Of a stretch of DNA of 64,000 nt, positions 45,363 to 55,064 are shown piece after piece. The notes beneath the pieces were generated by a model. The model made no database searches, was not told the origin of the DNA, and was given only the letters and a program-made list of their open reading frames with translations. Position 1 is the first letter of the stretch. Each line of letters starts with the position of its first letter. The position numbers were made by a program, and so were the translations under genes. The DNA is from Phycobacter azelaicus (GTDB taxonomy: Bacteria > Pseudomonadota > Alphaproteobacteria > Rhodobacterales > Rhodobacteraceae), in assembly GCF_014884385.1 (NCBI RefSeq), contig NZ_WKFH01000003.1, positions 1,348,001 through 1,412,000 on the forward strand, read 5' to 3'.

Positions 45363-46568
45363 ATGCTGCTGGATGCGCTTCTCTTGCAACTTGGCTACAA
45401 CGCCACGCTGGTCTCGATCGGGGCGGCCCTGCTTGGCGGTGCTGCGGGAATTTCCGGGACTTTCCTGTTCCTGCGCAAGCGGGCTCTGGTCAGCGATGCC
45501 GTAAGCCATGCCACCCTTCCCGGTGTCGGAATTGCCTTTCTGGTGATGGTATTCCTTGGCGGCGACGGGCGCAATCTGGCGGGGCTTTTGATTGGTTCGG
45601 CCTTGTCGGCGGGCGTGGGTCTGTTGTGCATGAACTGGCTGACCCGCAACACCCGTCTGGCCGAGGATGCGGCCATCGGGGCAGTGCTGTCGGTGTTCTT
45701 CGGCTTTGGGATCGTCCTGCTCACCGTAATTCAGACCCTGGGTGTTGGACGGCAGGCGGGGCTTGAAGGCTTCCTTTTGGGTTCCACCGCCGGGATGCTG
45801 CTGAGCGATGCGCTGATCATCGCGGGCGGCAGTGCGATGGCGCTCTTAGTGATCCTCCTGATGCGCCGCCCGATGATGCTGGTGGCCTTTGATCCCGAAT
45901 ATGCCGCCGCGCGCGACCTGCCGGTGCATCGCATTGATATGTTGATGATGGGACTGGTGATGGCCGTGACAGTTGTCGGGCTGAAAATTGTCGGTCTGAT
46001 CTTGATCGTCGCCCTTTTGATCATCCCCGCCGTCACCGCCCGCTTCTGGACCGAGCGGTCAGACCGCGTGGTCGTCATTGCTGGTGTCTCCGGTGCCGCT
46101 TCGGCCTACGTGGGCGCGGCGATCTCGGCCTCGGCGCCGAACCTGCCCACCGGGCCGATCATCGTGCTTGTGTCCTTTGTCCTCTTTGTTCTGTCGCTGC
46201 TCTTCGCCCCAAACCGAGGTGTTCTGGCTGCCGTGCTGCGCCACCAGAGGTTTCAGCGCCGGGTGCATCTGCGGCAGGGCTTGCTGGCCTTGGCGCAGCG
46301 GCAGCCGATCTATGAGCCGCTTACCCTGCGCCTGTTGCGCCGTGCCGGACTTGTGCGCGCCGATGGTGTGGCCACCGAAAAAGGGCGCGCCCGCGCTGCC
46401 AAGGCCTTGCGCGATGAAAAACGCTGGGAGCTGGTGCGCAGCGATCTGGCGCATGAGGCCGCCGCCGCCCTTTACGATGGTCTGCGCGAGATTGAGACGG
46501 TGCTGACCCCCGATCAGATCAGCGAAATCGACCGCCGCATCGGCGGCCCGCAGGAGGTTTCCGCGTGA
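45363..46568 (+). CDS. sitC: Manganese ABC transporter permease with DtxR-like C-terminal tail (SitC)
   Basis: 401 residues. The first about 285 form an ABC-3 family permease with eight or so transmembrane helices (FLFLRKRALVSDAVSHATLPGVG is the family motif). The remaining about 115 are soluble: LLRRAGLVRADGVATEKGRARAAKALRDEKRWELVRSDL...LREIETVLTPDQISEIDRRIGG. This resembles the wing and dimerisation part of DtxR/MntR repressors, without an intact set of metal ligands. Permease-DtxR fusions are known (chlamydial YtgC-YtgR). ATG 45363 follows sitB by 10 bp. Confidence 0.9.
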   Translation: MLLDALLLQLGYNATLVSIGAALLGGAAGISGTFLFLRKRALVSDAVSHATLPGVGIAFLVMVFLGGDGRNLAGLLIGSALSAGVGLLCMNWLTRNTRLAEDAAIGAVLSVFFGFGIVLLTVIQTLGVGRQAGLEGFLLGSTAGMLLSDALIIAGGSAMALLVILLMRRPMMLVAFDPEYAAARDLPVHRIDMLMMGLVMAVTVVGLKIVGLILIVALLIIPAVTARFWTERSDRVVVIAGVSGAASAYVGAAISASAPNLPTGPIIVLVSFVLFVLSLLFAPNRGVLAAVLRHQRFQRRVHLRQGLLALAQRQPIYEPLTLRLLRRAGLVRADGVATEKGRARAAKALRDEKRWELVRSDLAHEAAAALYDGLREIETVLTPDQISEIDRRIGGPQEVSA

Positions 46569-47497
46569 TGAGCGGCGCTGAATTTGTCCCCCTGTCCCTG
46601 ACGCCCCTGCTGATCGGCATCTTTGCCGCCGTGGCTTGCGCTTTACCCGGAAATTTCCTGTTGCTGCGCCGACAGGCTTTGATCGGCGATGCGATCAGCC
46701 ATGTCGTTCTGCCGGGTATCGTCGTGGCCTTTCTTTTGACCGGAGCGATTGCCGCAGGCCCCATGCTGCTTGGCGCCGCCGGCGCCGCCGTCACTGCCGT
46801 GATCCTGATCGAGGCGGTGCGTCGCCTGGGCCGCATCGAACCCGGCGCGGCCATGGGCGTCATTTTCACCACCATGTTCGCGGGCGGTGTGTTGCTGCTT
46901 GAGCAGACCGATACCTCTACCGTGCACCTGGATGTGGAGCACGCACTTTATGGCAATCTCGAAAGCCTGATCTGGCTCGATGCGACGGGCTGGTCCTCCC
47001 TTTGGGACCTTGAGGCGCTGCGTTATCTGCCGCCCGAGTTGCCGCGCATGGCGCTGACGCTGCTTGGCGTGGCCGCGTTCATCGCTCTGTTCTGGCGGGC
47101 GCTGAAGATTTCCACCTTTGACGAGGGCTTTGCCCGCACGCTGGGGATCCGAACCGACCTTTTGGGGTTGGCGCTGGTGATCATGGCAGCGATTGCTGCG
47201 GTGGCAGCCTTTGACGCGGTGGGGTCGATCATCGTCATCGCCATGTTCATCTGCCCGCCCGCTGCCGCAAGGATGATGACGGACCGGCTGGAAACACAGA
47301 TCGGATGGAGCGTGGTATTCGCCACCCTTTCTGCCGTTCTGGGCTATGTTCTGGCGGGTTATGGCCCCCTCTGGCTGGGCGCTGCGGACGCGGTGAGCGC
47401 GGCGGGCATGATCGCCACCGTTTCGGGCGTGATCTTGGCCATGGCCGCCAGGTTTGGCCCCTGCCGCCGCCGCGCGGGGGCGCCTGCGGGCGTATAA
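46568..47497 (+). CDS. sitD: Manganese/zinc ABC transporter permease (SitD)
   Basis: 309-residue ABC-3 permease (NFLLLRRQALIGDAISHVVLPGIVVAFLL; GIRTDLLGLALVIMAAIAAVAAFDAVGSIIVIAMFICPPAAARMMTDRL). It forms a heterodimer with SitC in the inner membrane. ATG 46568 overlaps the sitC stop as TGATG, so GTG 46565 is less likely. It lacks the DtxR-like tail of SitC. Last gene of the operon; I see no clear terminator before mutL. Confidence 0.92.
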   Translation: MSGAEFVPLSLTPLLIGIFAAVACALPGNFLLLRRQALIGDAISHVVLPGIVVAFLLTGAIAAGPMLLGAAGAAVTAVILIEAVRRLGRIEPGAAMGVIFTTMFAGGVLLLEQTDTSTVHLDVEHALYGNLESLIWLDATGWSSLWDLEALRYLPPELPRMALTLLGVAAFIALFWRALKISTFDEGFARTLGIRTDLLGLALVIMAAIAAVAAFDAVGSIIVIAMFICPPAAARMMTDRLETQIGWSVVFATLSAVLGYVLAGYGPLWLGAADAVSAAGMIATVSGVILAMAARFGPCRRRAGAPAGV

Positions 47498-47551
47498 CCC
47501 AAGCGCTTTGCGGGTGGCAGAATCGAAGGGCTCCATGCTAAATTTAGCGGT

Positions 47552-49459
47552 ATGAGCAGCCCAGACCCCCAAATCAGCGAAGCATCCCGCTCCACCATCC
47601 GTCAGCTGGATGACAGCGCCATCAACCGCATCGCTGCCGGTGAGGTGATCGAGCGTCCGGCCTCGGCGGTTAAGGAATTGGTGGAAAACGCCATCGACGC
47701 GGGCGCTACCCGTATCACGGTAGACATCGCCGATGGCGGCAAGACGTTGATCCGGGTCACCGACGATGGCTGCGGCATGAGCGCCGAGGATCTGCCGCTT
47801 GCCCTGTCGCGCCATGCCACCTCCAAGATCGATGGCTCGGACCTGCTCAATATTCACACCTTTGGCTTTCGCGGTGAGGCCCTGCCCAGCCTTGGCGCAG
47901 TTGGCCGCCTGACGATCACCAGCCGCGCGTCGGGCAACGATGCCGCTCAGGTCCGTGTTGCCGGGGGCAAGGTGGATCCGGTGAAGCCTGCCGCCCTGCG
48001 CGCGGGCACCGTGGTGGAACTACGCGATCTGTTCTACGCCACCCCGGCGCGGCTCAAGTTCATGCGCACTGACCGGGCAGAGGCGCAGGCGATCGGCGAT
48101 GTCATCAAACGCCTCGCCATGGCAGAGCCTTCGGTGGGTTTCACTCTGCGGGATGTCTCGGGCGGGGGCGAGGGGCGCGTGACCTTCCGCGCTGATCCCC
48201 TGTCGGGTGATCTTTTTGATGCGCTGCACGGGCGGCTCTCTTCGGTGCTGGGGCGGGAGTTTGCCGAAAACGCGCTCAAGATCGATGCGACCCGCGAGGG
48301 TCTTCGTCTTTATGGCTATGCAGCGCTGCCGACCTATACGCGCGGCGCGGCAGTGGCGCAGTTCCTGTTCGTGAACACGCGCCCCGTGAAGGACAAGATG
48401 CTGACCGGCGCCCTGCGCGCGGCCTATTTCGATTTCCTCAGCCGCGATCGTCACCCGGCAGCAGCGCTGTTCATCGACTGTGACCCGACTTTGGTAGACG
48501 TGAACGTGCATCCGGCGAAATCAGAGGTGCGGTTCCGCGATCCGGGGTTGGCGCGCGGGCTGATCGTCTCTTCCCTGCGCCATGCGCTGGCAGAGGCGGG
48601 GCATCGTGCCTCCACCACCGTTGCCGGGGCCACGCTAGGCGCCATGCGGCCTGAACAGGCAGGCGGTCAGGGCGCCCCCCATGTCTACCAGATGGATCGC
48701 CCCTCGATGGGCGCGCGCACGGCGGCCTATAGCGCCCAGCGGCCTGATTATGCGCCGGTGCCGCCCTATCAGCCGCCGCAGCAGACAGGCGGTTTTGCCG
48801 AGATGGCCAGCGCCTATAGCGGGCAGGTAATTGACGAGCCATCAGCGCCCGCGGCAGAACAGGAGCAACCGCCCGAGGCGCTCCCCTTGGGGGCGGCGCG
48901 TGGGCAGGTGCATGAGAATTACATCATCGCCCAGACCGCCGACGGCATGGTGATCGTCGATCAGCACGCGGCCCATGAACGGCTGGTCTATGAAAAGCTC
49001 AAGAAACAGATGGGCGAAAACGGTGTCGCGGCGCAGGCACTTTTGATACCTGAAATCATTGAACTCTCGGACAATGACTGCGCGCGCCTCCTGGCGGTGG
49101 CGGAGGAACTGGCCAAATTCGGTCTTGGCATCGAGGCTTTCGGCGGAAATGCCGTCGCCGTGCGTGAAACTCCTGCGATATTGGGAGAGGTCAACGCAGA
49201 GGCCATGGTGAAGGACATTCTGGACGAGTTGGACGATCAAGGCGAAAGCCAGCTGGTGCAGGCGCGGCTTGAGGCGATCCTGAGCCGGGTGGCCTGTCAT
49301 GGCTCGATCCGGTCGGGTCGGCGGATGCGCGGTGAAGAGATGAACGCGCTGTTGCGGGAAATGGAGGCGACGCCCCATTCCGGCCAGTGCAACCACGGCC
49401 GCCCGACTTACGTGGAGCTGAAACTCTCTGATATTGAACGGCTGTTCGGGCGCACGTGA
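47552..49459 (+). CDS. mutL: DNA mismatch repair protein MutL
   Basis: 635 residues. The N-terminal GHKL ATPase has [31 protein letters not shown] and FGFRGEAL; the C-terminal domain has [15 protein letters not shown] (the DQHAx2Ex4E endonuclease motif), [12 protein letters not shown] and CNHGRPT. So it is an endonuclease-type MutL, as expected in organisms without MutH. The linker (about 345-440) is Pro/Gln/Tyr-rich. Followed by rmuC with a TGATG overlap. Confidence 0.96.
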   Translation: MSSPDPQISEASRSTIRQLDDSAINRIAAGEVIERPASAVKELVENAIDAGATRITVDIADGGKTLIRVTDDGCGMSAEDLPLALSRHATSKIDGSDLLNIHTFGFRGEALPSLGAVGRLTITSRASGNDAAQVRVAGGKVDPVKPAALRAGTVVELRDLFYATPARLKFMRTDRAEAQAIGDVIKRLAMAEPSVGFTLRDVSGGGEGRVTFRADPLSGDLFDALHGRLSSVLGREFAENALKIDATREGLRLYGYAALPTYTRGAAVAQFLFVNTRPVKDKMLTGALRAAYFDFLSRDRHPAAALFIDCDPTLVDVNVHPAKSEVRFRDPGLARGLIVSSLRHALAEAGHRASTTVAGATLGAMRPEQAGGQGAPHVYQMDRPSMGARTAAYSAQRPDYAPVPPYQPPQQTGGFAEMASAYSGQVIDEPSAPAAEQEQPPEALPLGAARGQVHENYIIAQTADGMVIVDQHAAHERLVYEKLKKQMGENGVAAQALLIPEIIELSDNDCARLLAVAEELAKFGLGIEAFGGNAVAVRETPAILGEVNAEAMVKDILDELDDQGESQLVQARLEAILSRVACHGSIRSGRRMRGEEMNALLREMEATPHSGQCNHGRPTYVELKLSDIERLFGRT

Positions 49460-50685
49460 TGGAAGGTATGGAAGAGGCCATCGCGAACATGGACCAGATC
49501 GGGACGCTGATTCTGATCGCGACTGGTTTTGCGGTGCTTCTGATCCTGCTTTTGGTAATGTCACTGCGTGCCTCGGCCCGGGCGGCCTCTGCGGTGGCAC
49601 CGCTCGCGCAGCAGATGGAATACCTCGGCCAGTCGGTGCAGCAGCTGCGTGGTGGTTTGCAGCACGTCTCTGACATGCAGGCGAATGCGCAGGTGCAGAT
49701 GGTGCAGACGGTGGAGGCGCGGCTTTCGGATGTGCAGCAGCATATGAACGACCGGCTAGCCGACAATGCTCTGCGTCAGGCCCGCGCCATGGCCGAGATG
49801 CAAGAGCGGATGCAGGAAAGCCTGCATGGCAGTGCGAAACGCACCGTGACCTCCCTGACGCAACTGCAGGAGCGGCTCGCCACCATCGACAAGGCGCAGG
49901 ACAATATTACCAAACTGTCGGGCGATGTGCTGACGCTACAGGATATCCTGTCGAACAAGCAGACCCGGGGCGCTTTTGGGGAAATCCAGCTCAACGATAT
50001 CGTCTCGAAAGCTTTGCCTGCCGATGCCTATCGGTTTCAGGCGACGCTCAGCAATGGCAAGCGCGCGGACTGCCTGATCGACCTGCCGAATCCTCCGGGG
50101 CCGATCGTGATCGACAGCAAGTTCCCGCTGGAACCCTATGAGGCTCTGCGCCGGGCGCAGACGCAGGACGAACTCGCCTATGCGGCGCGGCAGATGAAGA
50201 CTGCCCTGCGCGCCCATATCCAGGCGATTGCGCAGAAGTATATCATCGAAGGAGAGACAGCAGACGGCGCGATCCTGTTCCTGCCGTCCGAGGCGGTCTA
50301 TGCCGAGCTGCACGCCAACTTTACCGACCTGGTGCGCGAAGGTTTTGCAGCGAAGGTCTGGATTGTCTCACCCACCACCTGCATGGCGACGCTCAACACC
50401 ATGCGTGCGATCCTGAAAGATGCCCGCATGCGCGAACAAGCGGGGGCCATCCGCAATGAGCTGGGCCTTTTGCACCGCGATGTGGAGCGGCTGGGGGATC
50501 GCGTTGGTACTCTCGACCGGCATTTTGCCCAGGCCGCCAAGGATGTGGCGGAGATCAAGATCAGCGCCGACAAGGCCGGGCGGCGGGCGCAGCGGCTAGA
50601 TAATTTCGACTTTGAAGAGATCGACCCGGGCGCCGGGTCTGATCCGACCGGCACCGTGGTGCCGCTGGAGCATCCCGAACGATGA
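49459..50685 (+). CDS. rmuC: DNA recombination protein RmuC
   Basis: 408 residues. One N-terminal transmembrane helix (about 15-36, TLILIATGFAVLLILLLVMSL), a coiled coil (about 50-140) and the RmuC nuclease-like core (about 160-370; GAFGEIQLNDIVSKALP, CLIDLPNPPGPIVIDSKFPLEPYEAL, ILFLPSEAVYAELHANF). RmuC limits inversions at short repeats. ATG 49459 overlaps the mutL stop, and its own stop overlaps the cyclase start by ATGA. Confidence 0.94.
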   Translation: MEGMEEAIANMDQIGTLILIATGFAVLLILLLVMSLRASARAASAVAPLAQQMEYLGQSVQQLRGGLQHVSDMQANAQVQMVQTVEARLSDVQQHMNDRLADNALRQARAMAEMQERMQESLHGSAKRTVTSLTQLQERLATIDKAQDNITKLSGDVLTLQDILSNKQTRGAFGEIQLNDIVSKALPADAYRFQATLSNGKRADCLIDLPNPPGPIVIDSKFPLEPYEALRRAQTQDELAYAARQMKTALRAHIQAIAQKYIIEGETADGAILFLPSEAVYAELHANFTDLVREGFAAKVWIVSPTTCMATLNTMRAILKDARMREQAGAIRNELGLLHRDVERLGDRVGTLDRHFAQAAKDVAEIKISADKAGRRAQRLDNFDFEEIDPGAGSDPTGTVVPLEHPER

Positions 50686-52022
50686 GTAACCTGTCGCCAG
50701 ATCGCCTTCTGTTGCGGCGAGCAGAGGTTGACGCCGAACGCGTGGTCTCTCTTCTTCGTATCGGTGTATCACTGGGGTTGCTTGGGATCTTCTTCCTGAC
50801 CGTCTGGGACAGTGTGGAAACAGTCGAAGACTACCTGCGCAGGCAATGGCTCTTTGCGCTGGCCACCATGATTTCATACCTGCTGCTGGGCCTATTTACG
50901 CTGTGGCGCGCCCGTCGCGGTATGTTCCGGGGATGGATGATCTGGACGGGCGTGACGCTGGACTGCGCCTTTTTGCTGGTGAATGCCTGGGTGGGGCTTG
51001 AGAATACCTCTCTGCCAGGCGGGGTGACCTTTCTGTTGCCACCGATCTGGCTGGTGCCGACCGTTCTGGCCTTTGCGGTCTTGAGGTTTAATCCATACCT
51101 GCAGGCCTATACAGTGATCCTGATTGTCTCGGGGCTGTCCTTGATGATCCTGTGGCAACCCGAAGAGATGCCCGTTCAGGCTGCAGAACGGGCTCTGTTC
51201 CTGCTGTCACTGCCTCCCAACATCATCCGTATCTCGATGATCGCACTGGCGGGGGTGGTTCTGGTGGTGGCGGCCTATCGTATGCGCGCCCTCTTGCATC
51301 GCTCCATCACCGAGGCTCAGGCGCGCACCAATTTGACCCGCTATCTGCCCGCGCAACTGGCTGGACGCCTTGCTGATGGTGGCCTTGAGGAACTGCGACA
51401 GGGCCACCGGCAGGACATGGCCGTTTTGTTCATCGACATCCGTGGCTTTACTCGTTGGTCGGAGGGGCGCGATCCGCAGGAGGTCAGCGCCCTTATCACC
51501 GAGTTTCGCCACCGGGTGCAGCGGGCGTCAGCGCAAACCGGTGGGATGATCGACAAATACATTGGCGATGCAGCCATGCTGCTGTTCGAAGGTAGGGATG
51601 GCGCCTGCCGCGCGCTGGACTGCGTCGATGCCCTTGATGCAGAACTCGAAGACTGGAGCACCGAGCGTGCCAATGCCGGAGAGGCACCCATTCTGGCCGG
51701 AATTGGCTTGCACTGGGGAGAGGTTTTCTCAGGCGTTGTCGGCAACTCAGAGCGGCTGGAGTACAGCGTCTTTGGCGATACGGTGAATACGGCGGCCCGG
51801 CTGGAGCAGCTGACACGCAGCGCCAATGTCCGTGTTATTGTGTCTGACGCAGTTATTGCAGCTGCCGGAACAGAGCCCGCGCGCGACGGATGGTTCACCC
51901 TGCCACCGGTACACCTGCGCGGGCGCAGCAATGGTCTGGCTGTCTTCGCACGGGGGCAGATCGAGCCGGATGCACAGGGAATTGCCCCAGATCAAAGACC
52001 GGTGAAACCTGCTACTGTCTGA
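50682..52022 (+). CDS. Membrane-bound class III adenylate/guanylate cyclase
   Basis: 446 residues. Six predicted membrane segments (about 20-205) precede a class III cyclase domain (about 235-425). Metal-binding Asp sits in VLFIDIRGFTRWSE, with the second Asp in KYIGDAAMLLFEG. The transition-state Asn/Arg pair is in FGDTVNTAARLEQL. The Lys of KYIGD and the Asp-Thr of GDTVN favour ATP as substrate, so cAMP is the likely product. Coupled to rmuC by ATGA, an unexpected link between DNA repair and second-messenger genes. Confidence 0.9.
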   Translation: MSNLSPDRLLLRRAEVDAERVVSLLRIGVSLGLLGIFFLTVWDSVETVEDYLRRQWLFALATMISYLLLGLFTLWRARRGMFRGWMIWTGVTLDCAFLLVNAWVGLENTSLPGGVTFLLPPIWLVPTVLAFAVLRFNPYLQAYTVILIVSGLSLMILWQPEEMPVQAAERALFLLSLPPNIIRISMIALAGVVLVVAAYRMRALLHRSITEAQARTNLTRYLPAQLAGRLADGGLEELRQGHRQDMAVLFIDIRGFTRWSEGRDPQEVSALITEFRHRVQRASAQTGGMIDKYIGDAAMLLFEGRDGACRALDCVDALDAELEDWSTERANAGEAPILAGIGLHWGEVFSGVVGNSERLEYSVFGDTVNTAARLEQLTRSANVRVIVSDAVIAAAGTEPARDGWFTLPPVHLRGRSNGLAVFARGQIEPDAQGIAPDQRPVKPATV

Positions 52023-52060
52023 TGGGGATAACCCACGCGAACAGCAGGAGAGACAGTGAC

Positions 52061-52384
52061 ATGTTGGAGATTTCCCCAAGAAAGGTGGCCCAGGTTGCAA
52101 TGATGGCGCGCGAACTGGATCGTGCGGAGGGCGAATTGCGTGCCTTCATCGAGCGGATGAGCATGGACGACCAGGCCGAGTTGACAGCGGTCATGTGGAT
52201 TGGTCGCGGCAGTTTCGAGGTCGAGGAACTCGGCGAAGCGATCGCCACAGCCCGCAGCGAAGCAACCATCCCGACCGCCGACTACCTGATCGGAACGCCG
52301 CACCTTGCGGACAACATCGAGGCGGGCCTCGAGGCCTTGGGCATTGATGTGGGCGATGTCGAGGAAGATGTGATCGGCCGCTGA
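52061..52384 (+). CDS. DUF3775 domain-containing protein
   Basis: 107-residue acidic helical protein. LEISPRKVAQVAMMARELDRAEGELRAFIERMSMDDQAELTAVMWIGRGSFEVEELGEAIATARSE... and the C-terminal TADYLIGTPHLADNIEAGLEALG match DUF3775. The function is unknown. AGGAG lies 12 bases before ATG 52061. It follows the cyclase gene by 38 bp and is convergent with the histidine kinase gene. Confidence 0.83.
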   Translation: MLEISPRKVAQVAMMARELDRAEGELRAFIERMSMDDQAELTAVMWIGRGSFEVEELGEAIATARSEATIPTADYLIGTPHLADNIEAGLEALGIDVGDVEEDVIGR

Positions 52385-52409
52385 ATGGTGCCGTTGTCAG
52401 GTCACGTCT

Positions 52410-53477
52410 CTAGGTTTGTGTGAATACTTCGCCCGGTAAAGTGAAGGTGATGATGGCCCCGTGTCCGGCGTCGCAGTTCTTCGCCTCGATCAGGCCGCCA
52501 CGGTTTTGAACAAGGCGCCGGGTGCCAAACAAGCCGAACCCGCCATCCTTGCGGAGCGTTCCAGTGTTGAGAAGCGCAACCGAAGGGTCGGCGAGACCGG
52601 GCCCGTTGTCCTGGACTTGAACTGCATAAAAGCCGGGTCTCGCTGGCGTAAGGCTGATCTGGATCTGTAGTTTTCCGTTGGCTGCGTCTTTCGGTTTTCC
52701 ATGCTTGATGGCATTGTCGATCAGGTTCCGAAGGACGATCAACGTCGCGGCCCGATCGCCGCGGAGTGTTCCGCCGGTGATGTGAAAGTCGCAGTGTTTC
52801 AACGGATCCAGAAGGGCAAAGATCTCTTTTCCGAGGTCTTCAAAACTGAATTCCTGAATGTCGGATTTGGTCGAAGTTGCTTGTGCGTGAGACAGGATGT
52901 CTGAAATCAGCGACGTGGCCTTCGTGGCGATCTGTTCAAGCATATCTATCAGCTCGAGCTTGCCATCGCCCAGATCCTCGAAATCGTCGCGCAGCATTTC
53001 GGCAATAGCAGTCACATTGCGCATCGGTGTACGCAGGTCGTGGGCCGCAAGATTGACGAAATCCTCGATTTCGCCTTGGATGATCTCGGCGCCGATCTGC
53101 ATGGCTTGAAGGTGACCCAAGGTCGAAATATCCTTGGTGGTTCCAACGATCTGAACGACTTTTCCTGCATCGTTGAGCAACGGCCGGAGCGTGACTTCAA
53201 TCTGGTGAACGTCACCGTGCAGCGGCAGATGGGCCTGATAGCTATAGGGTTGGGCTGTTTCGAGTACGTGCATATGGTGCCCGAAAATTGTTTCTCCGTT
53301 GCGTCCCGGGAAAAGGTCCTTGATGGTTGCGCCCAGTATTTCGGACTCGGGGCGCAGGATGTGGCCACGTGCGTAAGTATTGAATGCCGTGTAGCGCGGG
53401 ATGTTTTGTTCGTCCGGTTCAAGAACGAAAACGGCCTGTTCGATCTTGTCGAGAAACGCCTTTTGCTCTGGTGTCAT
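52410..53477 (-). CDS. PAS-domain sensor histidine kinase (orphan)
   Basis: 355-residue soluble kinase. A PAS domain (about 10-120) is followed by HisKA with the phosphoacceptor His in NLAAHDLRTPM near residue 147 and a HATPase domain (N-box LRNLIDNAIKHG, G1 DNGPGLAD, G2 GGFGLFGTRRL). No transmembrane segment, so it senses a cytoplasmic or diffusible signal. GGAGG precedes the ATG. No response regulator is adjacent, so its partner is elsewhere. Confidence 0.9.
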   Translation of the reverse strand: MTPEQKAFLDKIEQAVFVLEPDEQNIPRYTAFNTYARGHILRPESEILGATIKDLFPGRNGETIFGHHMHVLETAQPYSYQAHLPLHGDVHQIEVTLRPLLNDAGKVVQIVGTTKDISTLGHLQAMQIGAEIIQGEIEDFVNLAAHDLRTPMRNVTAIAEMLRDDFEDLGDGKLELIDMLEQIATKATSLISDILSHAQATSTKSDIQEFSFEDLGKEIFALLDPLKHCDFHITGGTLRGDRAATLIVLRNLIDNAIKHGKPKDAANGKLQIQISLTPARPGFYAVQVQDNGPGLADPSVALLNTGTLRKDGGFGLFGTRRLVQNRGGLIEAKNCDAGHGAIITFTLPGEVFTQT

Positions 53478-53617
53478 GCGGAGTCCTCCGACAGGTTTTG
53501 CACGCGGTGGATTCCGGGACGATTGAGCGCGGATGCTGATGACCCTGAAAGTCCGTGAGGGGACCTTTGCAAGTTCAGGCTAAAATCCGGTAAATCGCAA
53601 ATGCAATAAAACAATAT

Positions 53618-53654
53618 CGTCAAGGCTCCACAAAGCAACGGCAGAGCCTTGACG
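53618..53654 (-). terminator. Intrinsic terminator of the saccharopine operon
   Basis: A perfect 11-bp stem (CGTCAAGGCTC / GAGCCTTGACG) with a 15-base loop, starting 7 bp after the stop at 53661. The minus strand continues ATATTGTTTTATTG, a fair U-rich tract. Confidence 0.85.
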
Positions 53655-53660
53655 CATGCA

Positions 53661-54803
53661 TCACCCTGTGTGGTCGATAACTTCCAAGTGCTGCGCCAGC
53701 GTGCCGATCTTGCCCATCCAATCTTCGATCAGCTTGGGATCGCTGGGGGCGGCATGGACGCCCGCTGGGATCTGGCGGTTCATCACCGCCTCGATGGCAA
53801 AGCTGACTGGGTAGGACACAAGCCGCGCCATTGCAGTGCCGCGCTCATCACCCCAGGCATCCATCACATAGGTCTTGTGCCAGACGGTCTCGCCGTCCTT
53901 TTCCGCCTTCAGGCTGACGCATAGGACAACACGGTCCGGCTCACCCTCGTCATAGGCGTTTTCATCCCAGAACTGGTCGGACATCTCTTTCAGGCGGGCA
54001 TCGCCAGCCTCGCCTTCGAGGGTTTCGACCTCTTTGAATACATCGGCCCAGGCTTCGGACCAGCCATTCAGGCGCAGGGTGCCGCGGACGAACTCCTTAA
54101 CCGGCCAAGTCTCTTCGAACTCATACTGCGCCATGAAGGGCAGGGAGTCGCGGTTGGGATAAACCTCGAAACTTTCAGGGGTGGGCAGCGGTGCGTCATA
54201 GCTGCTGATCGCGTCCCAGGGGCGGTCGACGCGCAGCTCGGAGTAATCCCGCACCGAGCGCGAGGGCGAGCGCAGCGCCTTCAGCACGCCAAGCGGCGAC
54301 CAGCTGAACTTGTAGCGGAAGGGGTTGGGCGTCTTGGGAATGCCGCCGCAGTAGGAGATAAAGCTGATGTGGTTGTCGGAATCATAAGCGGCCGAGGCTT
54401 TGTAGTCATGGACCAGCGCATGGGCCATCAGGTGGTCGATGCCGGGATCAAGACCGACCTCGTTCACCAGCGCCACACCCGCCGCGCGGGCCTTGTCGTC
54501 GAGTGCGCGCATTTCGGGCGCGATATAGGAGGAGGAGACGAAATGCGCACCCTTTGAGATCGCCAGCTCCGCCAGCTCCACGTGCCAGTCGCCGGGCAGC
54601 ATCGAGACGACCACATCGGCCGGGCTCAGCATCTGGGCGAGGTTCGAAATGGAGAAGGCATGGATATTGGTGGTCAGATCACCCACCGCTTCGCGCGCTT
54701 TTTCGGGGGTGCGGTTCCACACCGCAACGTCATGGCCCGCCTCCAGAAGGCGGCGCAGGCCGGGGATGGCCGACAGGCCGGTTCCGCACCAGTGAATGGT
54801 CAT
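53661..54803 (-). CDS. Saccharopine dehydrogenase family protein (glutamate-forming, LYS9-like)
   Basis: 380 residues. An N-terminal Rossmann domain (MTIHWCGTGLSAIPGLRRLLEAGHDVAVWNRTPEKA) is followed by the saccharopine dehydrogenase C-domain (LVNEVGLDPGIDHLMAHALV, ISYCGGIPKTPNPFRYKFSWSPLGVLKAL). It would oxidise saccharopine to 2-aminoadipate semialdehyde plus glutamate. Last gene of an operon with SemiSWEET and the lysine-forming enzyme, so the two dehydrogenases plausibly run lysine breakdown in sequence. Confidence 0.88.
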   Translation of the reverse strand: MTIHWCGTGLSAIPGLRRLLEAGHDVAVWNRTPEKAREAVGDLTTNIHAFSISNLAQMLSPADVVVSMLPGDWHVELAELAISKGAHFVSSSYIAPEMRALDDKARAAGVALVNEVGLDPGIDHLMAHALVHDYKASAAYDSDNHISFISYCGGIPKTPNPFRYKFSWSPLGVLKALRSPSRSVRDYSELRVDRPWDAISSYDAPLPTPESFEVYPNRDSLPFMAQYEFEETWPVKEFVRGTLRLNGWSEAWADVFKEVETLEGEAGDARLKEMSDQFWDENAYDEGEPDRVVLCVSLKAEKDGETVWHKTYVMDAWGDERGTAMARLVSYPVSFAIEAVMNRQIPAGVHAAPSDPKLIEDWMGKIGTLAQHLEVIDHTG

Positions 54804-54815
54804 GAATGTGACTCC

Positions 54816-55064
54816 CTATTTGTATTTCAGTTTAGCCGCCACGATGCTGATGACGATCAGCACCGCGCAGAAATTGGCCAGGATCAATGGCATGTCGCCC
54901 ACCATTAGCCCGTAGATGAGCCAGAGCGATACAGTGAGTAGAAACATCAGATTTGCCGCCAGCGACAGGCCGGATGTGTCACGCGTACTCCAGGCGCGCC
55001 ACGCTTGAGGGATCCAGCAGATCGTACCCATCGCCCCGGCTAGATATCCGATGTAGAGTTCCAT
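54816..55064 (-). CDS. SemiSWEET (PQ-loop) small transporter
   Basis: 82-residue membrane protein with three transmembrane helices, one half of a SWEET/PQ-loop unit; it must dimerise. GTICWIPQAWRAWSTRDTSGLSLAANLMFLLTVSLWLIYGLMVGDMPLILANF shows the PQ motif and the conserved Asn. Known SemiSWEETs carry sugars. Here it is embedded between the two saccharopine dehydrogenase genes (1-bp overlap with the upstream gene, 12 bp to the next), which suggests a substrate tied to lysine metabolism or osmoprotection. Confidence 0.9.
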   Translation of the reverse strand: MELYIGYLAGAMGTICWIPQAWRAWSTRDTSGLSLAANLMFLLTVSLWLIYGLMVGDMPLILANFCAVLIVISIVAAKLKYK

